64,000 nt of DNA from Deltaproteobacteria bacterium (GCA_016214955.1 JACRMN010000019.1:1-64000), one strand, 5' to 3'. Counted from the first letter of the stretch, positions 33,699 to 44,208 are shown. A program made the numbers and translations. The notes: generated by a model from the sequence alone, not told the origin.

Positions 33699-36536
33699 AT
33701 GACCCGCATCGCCCGCTCTGTCGCTCCCCTGGCCCTGGCCCTCGCCGCCTGCAGCGGCGGCGCGGGGACGGGCGGACCGCACCCGCCAGGCGCCACCCGC
33801 TTCGAGTCGGCGGCGCCGACGGTGGGGGCCACCTCCCTCGACACCGCGCCCGCCACCGGCAGCGGGGGCCCGGCGCCCCGCGCCAACGACGGCGCGGCGC
33901 CGGCGCGGGCCGTGGAGGAGGCCGACGTCTACCGGCAGGCTGGCTCGATCCTGTACGTGCTCAACGCCTACCGCGGGCTCACCATCGTGGACCTGGCCGA
34001 CCCGGCCGCGCCCCGGATGCTGGCGCGGGTCCCGGTCACCGGCACGCCGGTGGACCTCTACCTGCGCGGCAGCGTGGCGCTGGTGGTGGTGAGCGACTGG
34101 TTCTCCTACCTGCCGGCCGACGGGGGCAGCGTGACCCGGCCGGTGCGCGGCTCGCGCCTGCTGGCGGTGGACGTGGCCGATCCGGCGGCGCCGGTGCTCC
34201 GCGCCGACCTCGCCATCGACGGCCAGATCCAGACCACGCGCATCGTCGGCGACGTGCTCTACGCCGTCGCTCGCCGCTGGTGGTGGTACGACTGGATCGG
34301 CGTCGGCACCCCGGGCAGCGCCTCCACAGGCGTGTCCGGTCCGGCCGGCCAGGCCGACATCGTGCTGGTGGCCAGCTTCGACGTCGCCGATGCCGGGGCA
34401 CCGCGCGCCATCGACCGGCTCGAGCTCCCGGCGGGCGGCTGGGACACCCACGCCCACGTCACCGCCACCCGCGCCACGCTCTCCTTCGCCGCCTGGACGC
34501 TGGATGCCCAGGGGGCCTGGGGACCGGTGACCCGCTTCCAGGTGGTGGACCTCTCCGACGCCGGCGGGACGCTGGCCGCAGGGGCGAGCTTCGACGCCGC
34601 CGGCCTGGTCCGGGACCGGTGGAGCATGGACCACGACGACGCCACCGGCCTGTTCCGGGCGGTGCTCGCGACCGACTGGGCGAGCGGGGCCGCCCTCCAG
34701 GTCTGGAACGCGCCCGACCCGGGCACCGCCGAGCCGCTGGCGCGCCTGGCGGTGGAGGTGCCCGAGTCGCTCACCGCGGTGCGCTTCGACGGGGCGCGCG
34801 TCTACCTGGTGACGGCGCTGCGCGTGGACCCGCTCTGGGTGGCCGACACCAGCGACCCGGCCCACCCGCGGCTCGCCGGCCACCTCACCATGCCCGGCCA
34901 GCTCGACTTCCTGGAGCCGCGGGGCGACCGGCTGGTGGCGCTGGGGCACACCAACGAGGCGGGGCAGCCGTTCCAGCTCGCCGTCTCGCTCTTCGACGTG
35001 TCCGACGCCTCCGCGCCGGCGCTCCTCTCCCGCGCCATCTTCGGCTCCTCGTTCGGCTGGCTCGGCGCGGCCGCCGACGACCTGCACAAGGCCTTCCTGG
35101 TCTTCGACCCGCCGCCGGCCGGCATCGGCCTGGTGCTGGTGCCGCTCCAGGGCTGGGACGCGGCCACCGGCCGGTACGCCGGCGGCACCCAGCTCATCGA
35201 CCTCTCCTCCGACGCGCTGACGCTGCGCGGCTTCCTCTCCCACCCGGGCGCCGTCTCGAGGGCCTTTCCGCTCGACGCCCAGGGCCAGACGCTGGTGGCA
35301 CTCTCCGACCAGGCGCTGCAGACCATCGGCGCCGCCGACCGCGGGCGGCCCACCGAGCAGGCGCGCCTCGATCTGGCGCGGAGCGTGGCCGCCCTGGCCA
35401 TCGTCGGGGACCAGGCCGTCGAGCTCTGCGGCGACTGGTACCGGGGCGACATGGAGCTGGCGGTGACCCCGGCGCTCGACCCCGACGCGGCCGTGCCCCT
35501 GGCCCGCTTCGCCGTGGCCTCCCCCCACGCCCGCCTCTACCAGGACGGCACCATCGCCTGGCTGCTGGCGCGCGAGCCGTCCACCGGCCAGGGCTGGCTC
35601 CAGGCGGTGGACCTCTCGGACCCGGTGCACCCCGCGGCGCGCGGCCGGCTCTCCCTCGACGCCGAGCAGAGCCCGGTGGCGGTCCCCGGCTGCTGGGGTT
35701 ACGGCGACGAGGCGGTGCGGGTGGGCCGCGCGCTGGCCGTCCACCGCACCGTATGGCTCCCGCGGGCGCAGCCGTACTGCCCCGGCTGCACGGAGCGCCG
35801 CGACCGGGTCTGGGTCTACGACCTCTCCGACCCCGACCGGCCGGCCCTCTCGGCGGCGCTGGAGCTTCCCGGGAACGGCTGGTCCTGGGGCGCGGTGGCC
35901 TCGGGGCCGTACCTGTGGCTCACCCACTTCGAGTGGAACGAGGGCTCGAGCCGGGGCCGCTTCTACGTGGACCGCATCGACCTCTCCAGCCCGGCGAGCC
36001 CAGTGCTGCTCCCCAAGGTGAACGTGCCGGGCGTCCTCTTCGGCGCCTCGTCCGACGGCACCCGGATCTTCACGCTGGAGACCGACTGGACCGACGGCAC
36101 CGCTCGCACCTGGGCCCACGCCCTGGCGGTCGAGGACGGCGAGGCCCGGCTCCTCCGCTCCGCCCGGCTGGCCGGGTCCCCCTCGGGCGCCGTCCTGGCA
36201 GGGAGCCACGCCTACGTCGCCACCTCGACCTGGACCGGCACCGGCAGCACCACCCGGCTGCTGGCCCTCGACGCCGACGGCCTCGCCGTCACCAGCGATC
36301 AGGAGGTGCAGGGGAGCTGGGCCTGGGTGTTCCGCGCCGAGGGCGGGAAGCTCTTCCTCCAGGCCGGCTGGGCGGAGCAGGGCTTCCTGATCTACGGCCT
36401 CGGCGACCCGGCCCACCCGGCGCTCGACCGCTTCGTGCGGACCCGCGGCTGGGTGAGCGACGTCGTGGTCTCGGGCGGCAGGGCCTGGCTTCCCGCGGGC
36501 CCCTACGGCGTCACCGTCGTTCCCCTCGACCCCTGA
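33699..36536 (+). CDS. Large beta-propeller (LVIVD-type) lipoprotein
   Basis: A 945-residue exported protein. The signal peptide ends in ALAAC with Cys18 for lipid attachment. The mature part is built of repeats of the LVIVD kind, each with a strand such as LTIVDLADPAAPRML, LLAVDVADPAAPVLR or VWVYDLSDPDRPALS; at least eight copies are visible from about 90 to 940. It resembles the secreted proteins with a C-terminal beta-propeller domain (COG4880-like). A CPGC pair lies near residue 690 and may form a disulfide. Function is unknown; cell-surface binding or scaffolding is the usual guess. ATG at 33699 has a CCGGAGG ribosome site and a sigma-54-like promoter upstream. Confidence 0.82.
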   Translation: MTRIARSVAPLALALAACSGGAGTGGPHPPGATRFESAAPTVGATSLDTAPATGSGGPAPRANDGAAPARAVEEADVYRQAGSILYVLNAYRGLTIVDLADPAAPRMLARVPVTGTPVDLYLRGSVALVVVSDWFSYLPADGGSVTRPVRGSRLLAVDVADPAAPVLRADLAIDGQIQTTRIVGDVLYAVARRWWWYDWIGVGTPGSASTGVSGPAGQADIVLVASFDVADAGAPRAIDRLELPAGGWDTHAHVTATRATLSFAAWTLDAQGAWGPVTRFQVVDLSDAGGTLAAGASFDAAGLVRDRWSMDHDDATGLFRAVLATDWASGAALQVWNAPDPGTAEPLARLAVEVPESLTAVRFDGARVYLVTALRVDPLWVADTSDPAHPRLAGHLTMPGQLDFLEPRGDRLVALGHTNEAGQPFQLAVSLFDVSDASAPALLSRAIFGSSFGWLGAAADDLHKAFLVFDPPPAGIGLVLVPLQGWDAATGRYAGGTQLIDLSSDALTLRGFLSHPGAVSRAFPLDAQGQTLVALSDQALQTIGAADRGRPTEQARLDLARSVAALAIVGDQAVELCGDWYRGDMELAVTPALDPDAAVPLARFAVASPHARLYQDGTIAWLLAREPSTGQGWLQAVDLSDPVHPAARGRLSLDAEQSPVAVPGCWGYGDEAVRVGRALAVHRTVWLPRAQPYCPGCTERRDRVWVYDLSDPDRPALSAALELPGNGWSWGAVASGPYLWLTHFEWNEGSSRGRFYVDRIDLSSPASPVLLPKVNVPGVLFGASSDGTRIFTLETDWTDGTARTWAHALAVEDGEARLLRSARLAGSPSGAVLAGSHAYVATSTWTGTGSTTRLLALDADGLAVTSDQEVQGSWAWVFRAEGGKLFLQAGWAEQGFLIYGLGDPAHPALDRFVRTRGWVSDVVVSGGRAWLPAGPYGVTVVPLDP

Positions 36537-36547
36537 CGGTGCTCCGC

Positions 36548-36575
36548 GCCTCCGCCCGCCGCGGCGGGCGGAGGC
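36548..36575. terminator. 28-bp perfect palindrome between convergent genes
   Basis: GCCTCCGCCCGCC and GGCGGGCGGAGGC form a 13-bp stem around a central GC. It lies between the beta-propeller stop and the DUF2917 stop and should terminate from both sides. Confidence 0.75.
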
Positions 36576-36582
36576 AGGCGGA

Positions 36583-36825
36583 TCAGGCGGCGCGCAGCGG
36601 CTCGTCGTCCACCTCGAAGGCGCCGTCGGAGAGGGCCCACACCACCACCAGGCCGCGCTTGCCGGTGCGAAGCTCGCCGGCGCCGCGCAGGACGTGGTCC
36701 TCGGGGTCGCCCTCCTGCGTGACCAGGAAGGTGCCGCGCTCGGCGCGGAGCCGGAGCCCCTCGGCCCGGGGCAGGAGGCGAACGGTGCCGTTGTCGTGCA
36801 GGTGGAAGCGGGTAGGCGTGCTCAT
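36583..36825 (-). CDS. DUF2917 family protein
   Basis: An 80-residue protein of the DUF2917 type: RAERGTFLVTQEGDPEDHVLRGAGEL is the core, and genes of this family often sit beside LysR regulators. It is probably a small cupin-like beta barrel, with no enzyme motif. It starts at ATG 36825, overlapping the stop of the small membrane protein gene (ATGA), so the two are made together. It is divergent from the LysR gene, which probably controls it. Confidence 0.78.
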   Translation of the reverse strand: MSTPTRFHLHDNGTVRLLPRAEGLRLRAERGTFLVTQEGDPEDHVLRGAGELRTGKRGLVVVWALSDGAFEVDDEPLRAA

Positions 36826-37007
36826 GGCGTCACCAGGGCGAGGGTGAACCAGGTCCAGAGGACCGGGGCGGAGGCCAGGATCACCCAGCCGCCGAGGAGG
36901 CTGCGCGAGACGGGCCGGGCGCTGGCCTCGTGCTCGGGGGCGAAGGTGAACCCGATGGGGCCACCCCGCGTGGTCGGTGAAATCGTGCTGCAGTAGCCCG
37001 AAGGCAT
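36822..37007 (-). CDS. Small single-span membrane protein
   Basis: A 61-residue protein ending in one hydrophobic helix (about residues 37-58, GGWVILASAPVLWTWFTLAL). The N-terminal half is polar with one Cys (GYCSTIS). I know no family for it. Evidence that it is a gene: an AAGGGAG ribosome site correctly spaced before ATG 37007, a stop that overlaps the start of the DUF2917 gene, and its position as the first gene divergent from a LysR regulator. Confidence 0.65.
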   Translation of the reverse strand: MPSGYCSTISPTTRGGPIGFTFAPEHEASARPVSRSLLGGWVILASAPVLWTWFTLALVTP

Positions 37008-37064
37008 GGTCTGCTCCCTTCTTGCTGCCGCGGACAGGAGCGCCGCGACGAGGTAGAGATAGCC

Positions 37065-38024
37065 ATGGCCGCGGAACCGAAAAAGGCGCAGCCTCGCGCT
37101 GCCCCCGCGCAAGAACGCGCGGGTCGTCTGGAGTGGGGCCACCTGCGCTTCTTCCTGGAGATGGTGCGCGCCGGCAGCCTCTCGCGCGCCGCCCAGCGGC
37201 TGGGCGTGGACCGCAACACCGTGGCCCGTCGCGTGGCCGCGCTGGAGGAGGAGCTGGGGTTGCCGCTGTTCGAGCGCGGCCCCCAGGGCTGGACGCAGAC
37301 CGCGGCGGGCGAGGATCTCTCGGCGCTGGCGCGGCGCGTGGAGGAGGACGTGCTGGCGCTGGCGCGCCACGCCGACGCGCGCGACCGCGAGGTGAGCGGG
37401 ACGGTGCGGCTCACCACCACGCCGCACATCGCCCAGCACCTGCTGGCGCCGGAGCTCCCGGCCCTGCGCCAGGCCTACCCTGCGCTGGTGCTGGAGCTGG
37501 CCGCCGACCAGCGCCACTTCGATCTGACCCGCCGAGAGGCCGACCTGGCCCTGCGCATGGGCCGGCCGCGCGACGCCGCGCTCGTGACCCGCAAGGTGGG
37601 CGACGTCTCCTTCGCCTTCTACGCCGCGCCCGCATACCAGCAGGCGCAGGGGCGCACCCACGTGGACTTCGACGCCGACTGCTTCCTGGGGCTCGACGAC
37701 GCCGCCGCCGGCACGCCGCAGGAGCGCTGGCTGGCGCGGGAGGCGCCGCAGCGCCGGGTGGTGTTCCGCTGCAACAGCTCGGGCGCGCTGGCGGTGGCGG
37801 CCCGCTCCGGCATCGGGGTCACGCTCCTGCCCTGCTTCCTCGGCGACCGGGATCCGGCGCTGCGCCGCATGGAGGGGCCGGTCTCGGCCAGCCACGAGAT
37901 CTGGCTCCTGGTGCACGGCGACCTGCGGCGCACGCCGCGCGTCCGGGCGGTCATCGAATGGGTGGACCAGCTCTTCGAGCGGGCCGCGCCCCGCCTCGCC
38001 GGGAAGCTGCGGCCCGAGCGATAG
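37065..38024 (+). CDS. LysR family transcriptional regulator
   Basis: A 319-residue LysR protein. The winged helix-turn-helix is at about 22-80 (LRFFLEMVRAGSLSRAAQRLGVDRNTVARRVAALEEELG region), preceded by a basic Ala/Pro extension of about 20 residues. The substrate-binding domain follows from about 105. It is divergent from the small membrane protein/DUF2917 pair, the standard layout for LysR control of a neighbouring operon. TAGAGAT at 37054-37060 ends four bases before ATG 37065 and there is no ribosome site, so the mRNA may be leaderless. Its stop lies one base from that of the convergent outer-membrane gene. Confidence 0.9.
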   Translation: MAAEPKKAQPRAAPAQERAGRLEWGHLRFFLEMVRAGSLSRAAQRLGVDRNTVARRVAALEEELGLPLFERGPQGWTQTAAGEDLSALARRVEEDVLALARHADARDREVSGTVRLTTTPHIAQHLLAPELPALRQAYPALVLELAADQRHFDLTRREADLALRMGRPRDAALVTRKVGDVSFAFYAAPAYQQAQGRTHVDFDADCFLGLDDAAAGTPQERWLAREAPQRRVVFRCNSSGALAVAARSGIGVTLLPCFLGDRDPALRRMEGPVSASHEIWLLVHGDLRRTPRVRAVIEWVDQLFERAAPRLAGKLRPER

Positions 38025-38025
38025 C

Positions 38026-39069
38026 TCAGTCGCTCTCGCCGGAGCCGGCGCGCCAGGAGAGGGAGAGGGCCGCCGTGCTCCGCCGGAAGGCCGGGGCGCT
38101 GCTGCCGCTCGCCGCCTCGCTGCGGTGGTGAGCCGCCGCCAGCGCCACCTCCCAGCGCTCGCCGAGCCGCCGGGCGAGCCGCAGCTCGGCCAGCGTCTGC
38201 CCCTCGCCGCCGTCGGCCAGGACGAGCTGGTCGCGGAGGAGGAGCGGTGCCGGGTAGCGGGAGCGCTGCAGCGCCACCCGCCCGGCCAGCGTCACGTCGA
38301 GGGGGAGGAAGGCGGCCACCCGGCCGGTGAGCCGCTGCCGGGTGAAGCCGCCGCCGGTGATGCGGGAGCGGTTCCGGGCCGCCTCCAGCCCCAGCGCCGC
38401 CAGGAAGGGGCCGCGGTAGGCGTACTCGGCGGCGCCGGCGAAGGTGGTGTCCTGGCGGCGCTCCGCCGGATCCCAGTGGGGGAAGTCCTGCTGCCAGGCG
38501 GTGCCCGAGAGGGTGAGCGCGTGGCCGGCGGCCGGGCTCCAGTGGGCGCGCAGGCTGGCCTGCGGCCCCTCGGCCGTCAGGGCGCGGAGCACCGGGTCGC
38601 GCGGCGCGAAGAGGGCCCAGCCGCCGCCCAGCGCGGCGCCGCGGCGGCGCGTGCCCAGCGTGAGCGAGCCGGCGGCCCGAAGCTCGTGGCGGGCCAGGCG
38701 CCGGGCCTCGTCGCGGAGGTCGCTGGCGGCGAGGGAGAGGCCCGCCGTCAGGCCGGCGCCCAGCGCCGCGCTCCCCTCCGCCTCCAGGCCCGAGGCGAGG
38801 GCGTCGGCCCCCGGCGCGCCCTGGTGCAGGCGAAGCGCCTCCGAGAGCGAGACGCGGCCGCGGAGGCCGCCCTCGCCGGCGGCGCCGCGGGCCCGGACCG
38901 CCAGGCCGAGGAAGGGGGCGCGGACCGCCGCCTCGGGGGCGACGGCGCGGGTGGCATTGCCGTCGAGCCCGGCGCTGACCTCGGCCGAGACCTCCCACTC
39001 GCCCGGGTCGGCGGGGGCGGCGCCGGGGAGGGCGGCGGCGGCGGCGAGGAGGAGGCCGGGGAGGCGCAC
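38026..39069 (-). CDS. Predicted outer-membrane beta-barrel protein
   Basis: A 347-residue exported protein. GTG at 39069 opens a signal peptide (RLPGLLLAAAAALPGAAPA). The mature part is a run of amphipathic strands with alternating hydrophobic residues (for example LTLSGTAWQQDF, VTLAGRVALQRS, WEVALAAAHHRS) and ends TAALSLSWRAGSGESD. This fits a porin-like barrel, though the last residue is not aromatic as in classical Omp proteins. A longer frame upstream is Pro/Arg-rich and not credible. A TACCCT box and CCGGAG ribosome site precede the start. It lies 49 bases after the coiled-coil gene and probably shares its sigma-54 promoter. Confidence 0.75.
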   Translation of the reverse strand: MRLPGLLLAAAAALPGAAPADPGEWEVSAEVSAGLDGNATRAVAPEAAVRAPFLGLAVRARGAAGEGGLRGRVSLSEALRLHQGAPGADALASGLEAEGSAALGAGLTAGLSLAASDLRDEARRLARHELRAAGSLTLGTRRRGAALGGGWALFAPRDPVLRALTAEGPQASLRAHWSPAAGHALTLSGTAWQQDFPHWDPAERRQDTTFAGAAEYAYRGPFLAALGLEAARNRSRITGGGFTRQRLTGRVAAFLPLDVTLAGRVALQRSRYPAPLLLRDQLVLADGGEGQTLAELRLARRLGERWEVALAAAHHRSEAASGSSAPAFRRSTAALSLSWRAGSGESD

Positions 39070-39118
39070 GCTCCGGCAAGGGTAGGCGAGCGGCCGCGAA
39101 TACGGAACCGCGGAGGTG

Positions 39119-39853
39119 TCAGCGGCCGGCGTCGAGGGCGCGCGCCTCGGCGTCGAGCGCCTCGGCCTGGGCCCGCAGGCCGGCGAGCGCAGCGCCCAGG
39201 GCGGCCCGCTTGCGGCGCAGCGCACCGGGGCCGTCCCCCTCGGCCGGCTGCAGCCCCTCTGCGGCGCGCTCCGCGGAGGGTGTCCAGGCCGGCTGCGCGG
39301 CGGCGGCAGAGCGGGCCTGAGCGCTCGCGGCGGGCGGCACCGGCTGCGCGATGGAACCCGGCGGGGGGACGGCGCTGGACGTCGCGCCCGGGACGGCGGC
39401 CGCCGCGGGGCGGCGCGCTGCGGACTCGGCGAAGGGATCGGAGCTGCCGGAGACGCGGTCCATGGCGTCGGCGAGCTCGCCCTGGCGGCGCGCGGCGCGG
39501 AGCCGCTCCTCCACCGCGCCCAGGGCCGCGGCCAGCCTGTCGGCCCGGTCGCGCAGGGCATCGGCCCGCTCCCGGAGCTCGCGGGCGTCGGGCCCGGCGT
39601 CGGCGCGGGGCGCGGGCGCGGGACCGGGGCGATCGAGCTTGTCGGCCAGCGCCTGGGCCCGCGAGAGGAGCCGCTGCAGCTCGGCCGAACCGTCGCGCCC
39701 GGCCTGGGCCTCGCGCTTCAGCGCCTCGATGCGGGGCGCCAGCTCCGCCAGCTCGGCCACCGCCCTGGCGCGCTCGTCGTCGGCGCCGGCCGGCGCCGGC
39801 AGGGTGCCGAGGAGGGCGCCGAGGAGCGAGAGGCGGGCGAGGAGGCGGACCAT
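39119..39853 (-). CDS. Exported coiled-coil protein
   Basis: A 244-residue protein with a signal peptide (about 1-23, ending APAGADD). Two long helical segments follow, at about 25-75 and 90-130, with heptad-like Ala/Leu/Glu/Arg patterns (ELAELAPRIEALKREAQ). A Pro/Ala/Ser-rich linker comes next, then a final helix (about 205-244). It resembles periplasmic adaptor or YbgF-type coiled-coil proteins only in general form. ATG at 39853 has a CCGGAGG sequence just upstream, but the sigma-54 start site would fall only about three bases before the ATG. It is followed by the outer-membrane barrel, so the two may span the periplasm together. Confidence 0.72.
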   Translation of the reverse strand: MVRLLARLSLLGALLGTLPAPAGADDERARAVAELAELAPRIEALKREAQAGRDGSAELQRLLSRAQALADKLDRPGPAPAPRADAGPDARELRERADALRDRADRLAAALGAVEERLRAARRQGELADAMDRVSGSSDPFAESAARRPAAAAVPGATSSAVPPPGSIAQPVPPAASAQARSAAAAQPAWTPSAERAAEGLQPAEGDGPGALRRKRAALGAALAGLRAQAEALDAEARALDAGR

Positions 39854-39866
39854 CGGCCTCCGGATG

Positions 39867-39881
39867 AGCAAGGGGCGTGCC
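39867..39881 (-). promoter_or_regulatory. Sigma-54 (-24/-12) promoter of the coiled-coil/barrel operon
   Basis: On the minus strand GGCACG-CCCC-TTGCT fits the consensus exactly apart from the first T, with GG-N10-GC spacing. It lies between the sigma-54 response regulator and the coiled-coil gene. Two direct repeats, GCCCGAAAACCCC (39891-39903) and GCCAGAAAACCGA (39965-39977), lie upstream, 74 bases apart, and may be activator sites. Confidence 0.7.
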
Positions 39882-39987
39882 GGCCCCCGCGCCCGAAAAC
39901 CCCTGTGGTGACATCGGCCGGCGGCCCCGTGCCGGAGCCCGGTGCTCGACGCTCCGAGGCAACCGCCAGAAAACCGAGGCCGCGCCG

Positions 39988-41391
<1,404 letters not shown>

Positions 41392-41404
41392 GGTGCAGTC
41401 TAGA

Positions 41405-42805
41405 TCAGGCGGCCGGTTTGGCCGGCAGCACCAGGCGGGCCTCGGCGCCGCCGCCCGGGCGCGGGCCCACCTCCAGCCGGCCCCCGTGGGCCAGGGCCGC
41501 CTGCTGCGCCAGCGCCAGCCCCAGGCCGGTGCCCCGCTCCTTGGTGGTGAAGAAGGGCTCGAAGAGCCGGGCGGCGGCCTCGGCCGAGAGGCCCGGTCCG
41601 CGGTCCCGCACCTCCAGCGCCGCCTCGCCGCCACGCACCGCCACCGCCACCTCCACCGGCTGGCCGGGGGGCGAGGCCTCGACCGCGTTGCGCAGGAGGT
41701 TGAGCCCGGCGCGGCGCAGGAGGTGCCGGTCGCCGCGGAAGCGGCCGTCGCCCGAGGCCCCGAGCGGCACCCCGCGCTCGCTCGCCAGCGGGCCGGCCAG
41801 CGCCGCCAGCTCGGCGGCCAGCTCGGCGGCGTCGATCTCCTCCGGGGCGAGGGGGCGGGCCCGGGCGTAGTCGAGGAAGTCCTCGACCAGCCGCGCCAGC
41901 GCCGCCAGCTCGGCCTGGATGCGGGCCACGTGGGCCGCCTCGGGCCGGCCGGCGAGATCGGAGGCCAGGGCGCCGGCGAAGAGCCCCATGGCGCCCAGCG
42001 GGTTGCGCACCTCGTGGGCGATGCCGGCGAGCATGGTGGCCCGCTCCCGGTCGCGGGCCTGCAGCGCCTGGCGCATCTCCTCGAGCGTGCGGCGCAGGGC
42101 CTCCACCTCGCCGCTCGACCCGGCCGGCGGCAGTGCCGAGTCGAGATCCCCCTCGCCGATGCGCCGGGCGGCGGCGGAGAGCTGCCGCAGCGGCCGGGTC
42201 ACCGAGAGGGCGGCCGCCGCGGCCACCGCCGCGCCCGCGAGCGCACCGGCCAGGGCCAGCGCCAGCAGCAGGCTGCGGAAGCGCTGCAGCGTCGCGAAGG
42301 AGGGTGCGGTGCCGTCGGCCGCCACCACCGCCACCGTGCGGCCGCTGCCGTCGGAGAGCGGAGCGTAGCCGGTCTTGTAGAGCGCGCCGCCGGTCCCCTC
42401 GAAGAGCACCTGGCTAGGCAGGGCCCGCCCCGCGGCCGCCTCCGCCACCTCCAGGCGATCCCGCTCCAGCGCCGCCACCGGCTCGCCGATTCTCCACCGG
42501 CCCTCGGAATCGGCCACGGCGGTGCGGTCGGGCCGGAGCACCAGGAGGCGGGTGCCGGTGGCGCGGGCCAGCGATTCCAGCCGGGCGCGGACGTGACCGT
42601 AGGTGCGGGTCTCCTCGTCGCCGGGCCGGAGCCCCTCGACCCGCTCGGCCGGCAGCCCGGCGGCGGCGGCCTGGGCCACCGCCACCAGCCGCGCTCCCAG
42701 CTCCGCCTCCAGCGCGCGCCGGGCAAGCCGGTCGGAGAGGAGGGCCATGGCGGCGAGCGCTGCGAGCGCCGGGAGGGCGGCGGCGAAGGCGAAGCGGAGG
42801 CGCAC
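41405..42805 (-). CDS. Membrane sensor histidine kinase
   Basis: A 466-residue kinase, partner of the NtrC-type regulator. It has a first membrane helix (about 4-22), a periplasmic sensor domain of about 150 residues, a second helix (about 170-195), a HAMP domain, and a HisKA domain with the phospho-acceptor His near 264 in AHEVRNPLG. The ATPase domain has the N box [10 protein letters not shown]1 DRGPGL, the F box and G2 [10 protein letters not shown]. The start is taken as GTG 42805 because TAGCAT lies seven bases upstream, as in the other leaderless genes; GTG 42856 would add 17 residues. The signal sensed is unknown. Confidence 0.92.
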   Translation of the reverse strand: MRLRFAFAAALPALAALAAMALLSDRLARRALEAELGARLVAVAQAAAAGLPAERVEGLRPGDEETRTYGHVRARLESLARATGTRLLVLRPDRTAVADSEGRWRIGEPVAALERDRLEVAEAAAGRALPSQVLFEGTGGALYKTGYAPLSDGSGRTVAVVAADGTAPSFATLQRFRSLLLALALAGALAGAAVAAAAALSVTRPLRQLSAAARRIGEGDLDSALPPAGSSGEVEALRRTLEEMRQALQARDRERATMLAGIAHEVRNPLGAMGLFAGALASDLAGRPEAAHVARIQAELAALARLVEDFLDYARARPLAPEEIDAAELAAELAALAGPLASERGVPLGASGDGRFRGDRHLLRRAGLNLLRNAVEASPPGQPVEVAVAVRGGEAALEVRDRGPGLSAEAAARLFEPFFTTKERGTGLGLALAQQAALAHGGRLEVGPRPGGGAEARLVLPAKPAA

Positions 42806-42903
42806 CGCCCGGATGCTACTCCGCCTCTCGCCGCCGGTGCGCTGCGGCTGCGACACCGGCGCGCGACGACCCGAAAAGGCAGCACCGCTGCCGGGCCCTC
42901 GAC

Positions 42904-42909
42904 TATCCT
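42904..42909 (+). promoter_or_regulatory. -10 box of a probable leaderless transcript (FAD oxidase subunit 1)
   Basis: TATCCT ends nine bases before ATG 42919. The surrounding CTATCCTTCGTGCGCCATG is nearly identical to the azlC start region (CTATCCTTCGCGCCCCATG). Confidence 0.45.
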
Positions 42910-42918
42910 TCGTGCGCC

Positions 42919-44208
42919 ATGGCGCGCCTCCCCGAGCCCCACTTCGCGCCCGACTGCACCATCTCGGTGGACGGACGCGAGATCCCGGCGCGCAGCGGCG
43001 AGAGCGTCACCTCGGCCCTGCTGGCGGCCGGCCGGCCGCTGCTCTCCCGCAGCGCCAAGTACCACCGCCCCCGCGGCCCCTTCTGCCTGCAGAGCTCCTG
43101 CGGCAGCTGCCTGGTGCGCGTGGACGGCGCCCCCAACGTCCGGGCCTGCGAGACCGCCTGCCGGCCGGGCCTGCGGGTCGAGACCCAGAACGCCTTCGGC
43201 GGCGCGGCCCACGACCTGCTGGGCGCCATCGACCTCTTCTCGCCGCACGGCATCGACCACCACCACATGGCCACCTGGAGCCAGGTGGTGAACCGCGTCG
43301 CGGTGCAGGCCTCGCGGCAGCTCTCGGGCCTGGGCCACCTGCCCGACCAGGTGCCGGCGGCGCGCCCACCGGCCGAGGAGCTGCGCATCGACGCGCTGGT
43401 GGTGGGCTCGGGCCCGGCCGGCCTGGGGGCCGCCGAGGCGCTGGTGCAGGGCGGGCTGCGGGTGCTGCTCTGCGAGCAGGATCGGGCGCTCGGCGGGCGG
43501 CTGCGCTGCCGCATGCACCTGCCCGGCGATCCGCCGCTGGCCTGGCCGGGGGAGGTGGCGCGGGCGGTGGAGCGGGCCGGCGGCCGGGTGGAGGCGCGCG
43601 CCCCGGTGCTGGGGCTGTGGCGCGACGGCACCGAGCTCCTGGCGGCGGTGGACCGGCGCGGCGCGGGCCGCATGCTGGTGGTGCGCGCTCCGCGGGCGGT
43701 GCTGGCGAGCGGCACCTGGGCCCAGCCGCCGCTCTTCCCCGGCAACGACCTGCCCGGCGTGCACGGCGCCCGCGGGCTGCTGGTGGCGCTGGCCGAGGAC
43801 GGCGTGGTGCCCGGCGAGCGGGCCGCCGTGCTGGGGCAGGGGCCCGAGGCCGAGGCGGTGGCCGAGCGGCTGGTGGCGGCGGGCATGCAGGCCGAGCGCG
43901 TGGAGGGCGAGGTGGCGCGGGGCCGCGGCGGGCGGCGGCTGGCGGCGCTGGACCTGGCCGACGGCAGGCGCCTGCGCTGCGACACGCTGGCGGTGGCCAC
44001 GCCGCGGATGCCGGCCGCCGAGTTGGCCCGTGCCGCCGGCGCCCACCTGGAGCTGGACCCGGCCACCGGCGCCTTCCGCGTGAAGCCCGGCCCCGCCGGG
44101 CTCGTCGCCCCCGGGGTGTGGGCCGCCGGCGAGGTGTGCGGCCCCTGCACCGCGGCGGCGGCGGTCGAGGCCGGCCTGCGGGCCGGGGAGGCGGCGAGCC
44201 GTGGCTAG
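42919..44208 (+). CDS. FAD/[2Fe-2S] oxidoreductase, HcnA-HcnB/sarcosine oxidase alpha-like fusion without BFD domain
   Basis: A 429-residue flavoprotein. Residues about 12-90 are a Fer2_4 ferredoxin-like domain with Cys56, Cys61, Cys64 and Cys77 (CX4CX2CX12C) for a [2Fe-2S] cluster. From about 155 an FAD/NAD-binding domain begins with VVGSGPAGLGAAEAL and ends with GVWAAGEVCGP. The arrangement equals HcnA joined to the first part of HcnB, or the N-terminal half of sarcosine oxidase alpha. The usual C-terminal BFD cluster domain is absent and is found instead at the start of the next gene. With that gene it should form an amino-acid or opine-type oxidase. It is probably leaderless. Confidence 0.88.
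   Translation: MARLPEPHFAPDCTISVDGREIPARSGESVTSALLAAGRPLLSRSAKYHRPRGPFCLQSSCGSCLVRVDGAPNVRACETACRPGLRVETQNAFGGAAHDLLGAIDLFSPHGIDHHHMATWSQVVNRVAVQASRQLSGLGHLPDQVPAARPPAEELRIDALVVGSGPAGLGAAEALVQGGLRVLLCEQDRALGGRLRCRMHLPGDPPLAWPGEVARAVERAGGRVEARAPVLGLWRDGTELLAAVDRRGAGRMLVVRAPRAVLASGTWAQPPLFPGNDLPGVHGARGLLVALAEDGVVPGERAAVLGQGPEAEAVAERLVAAGMQAERVEGEVARGRGGRRLAALDLADGRRLRCDTLAVATPRMPAAELARAAGAHLELDPATGAFRVKPGPAGLVAPGVWAAGEVCGPCTAAAAVEAGLRAGEAASRG

Noticed and set aside
36822-37916. Long minus-strand frame covering the small membrane protein and the LysR gene
   Set aside because: Only its last 61 codons have a ribosome site and sensible composition; the rest is antisense to LysR.
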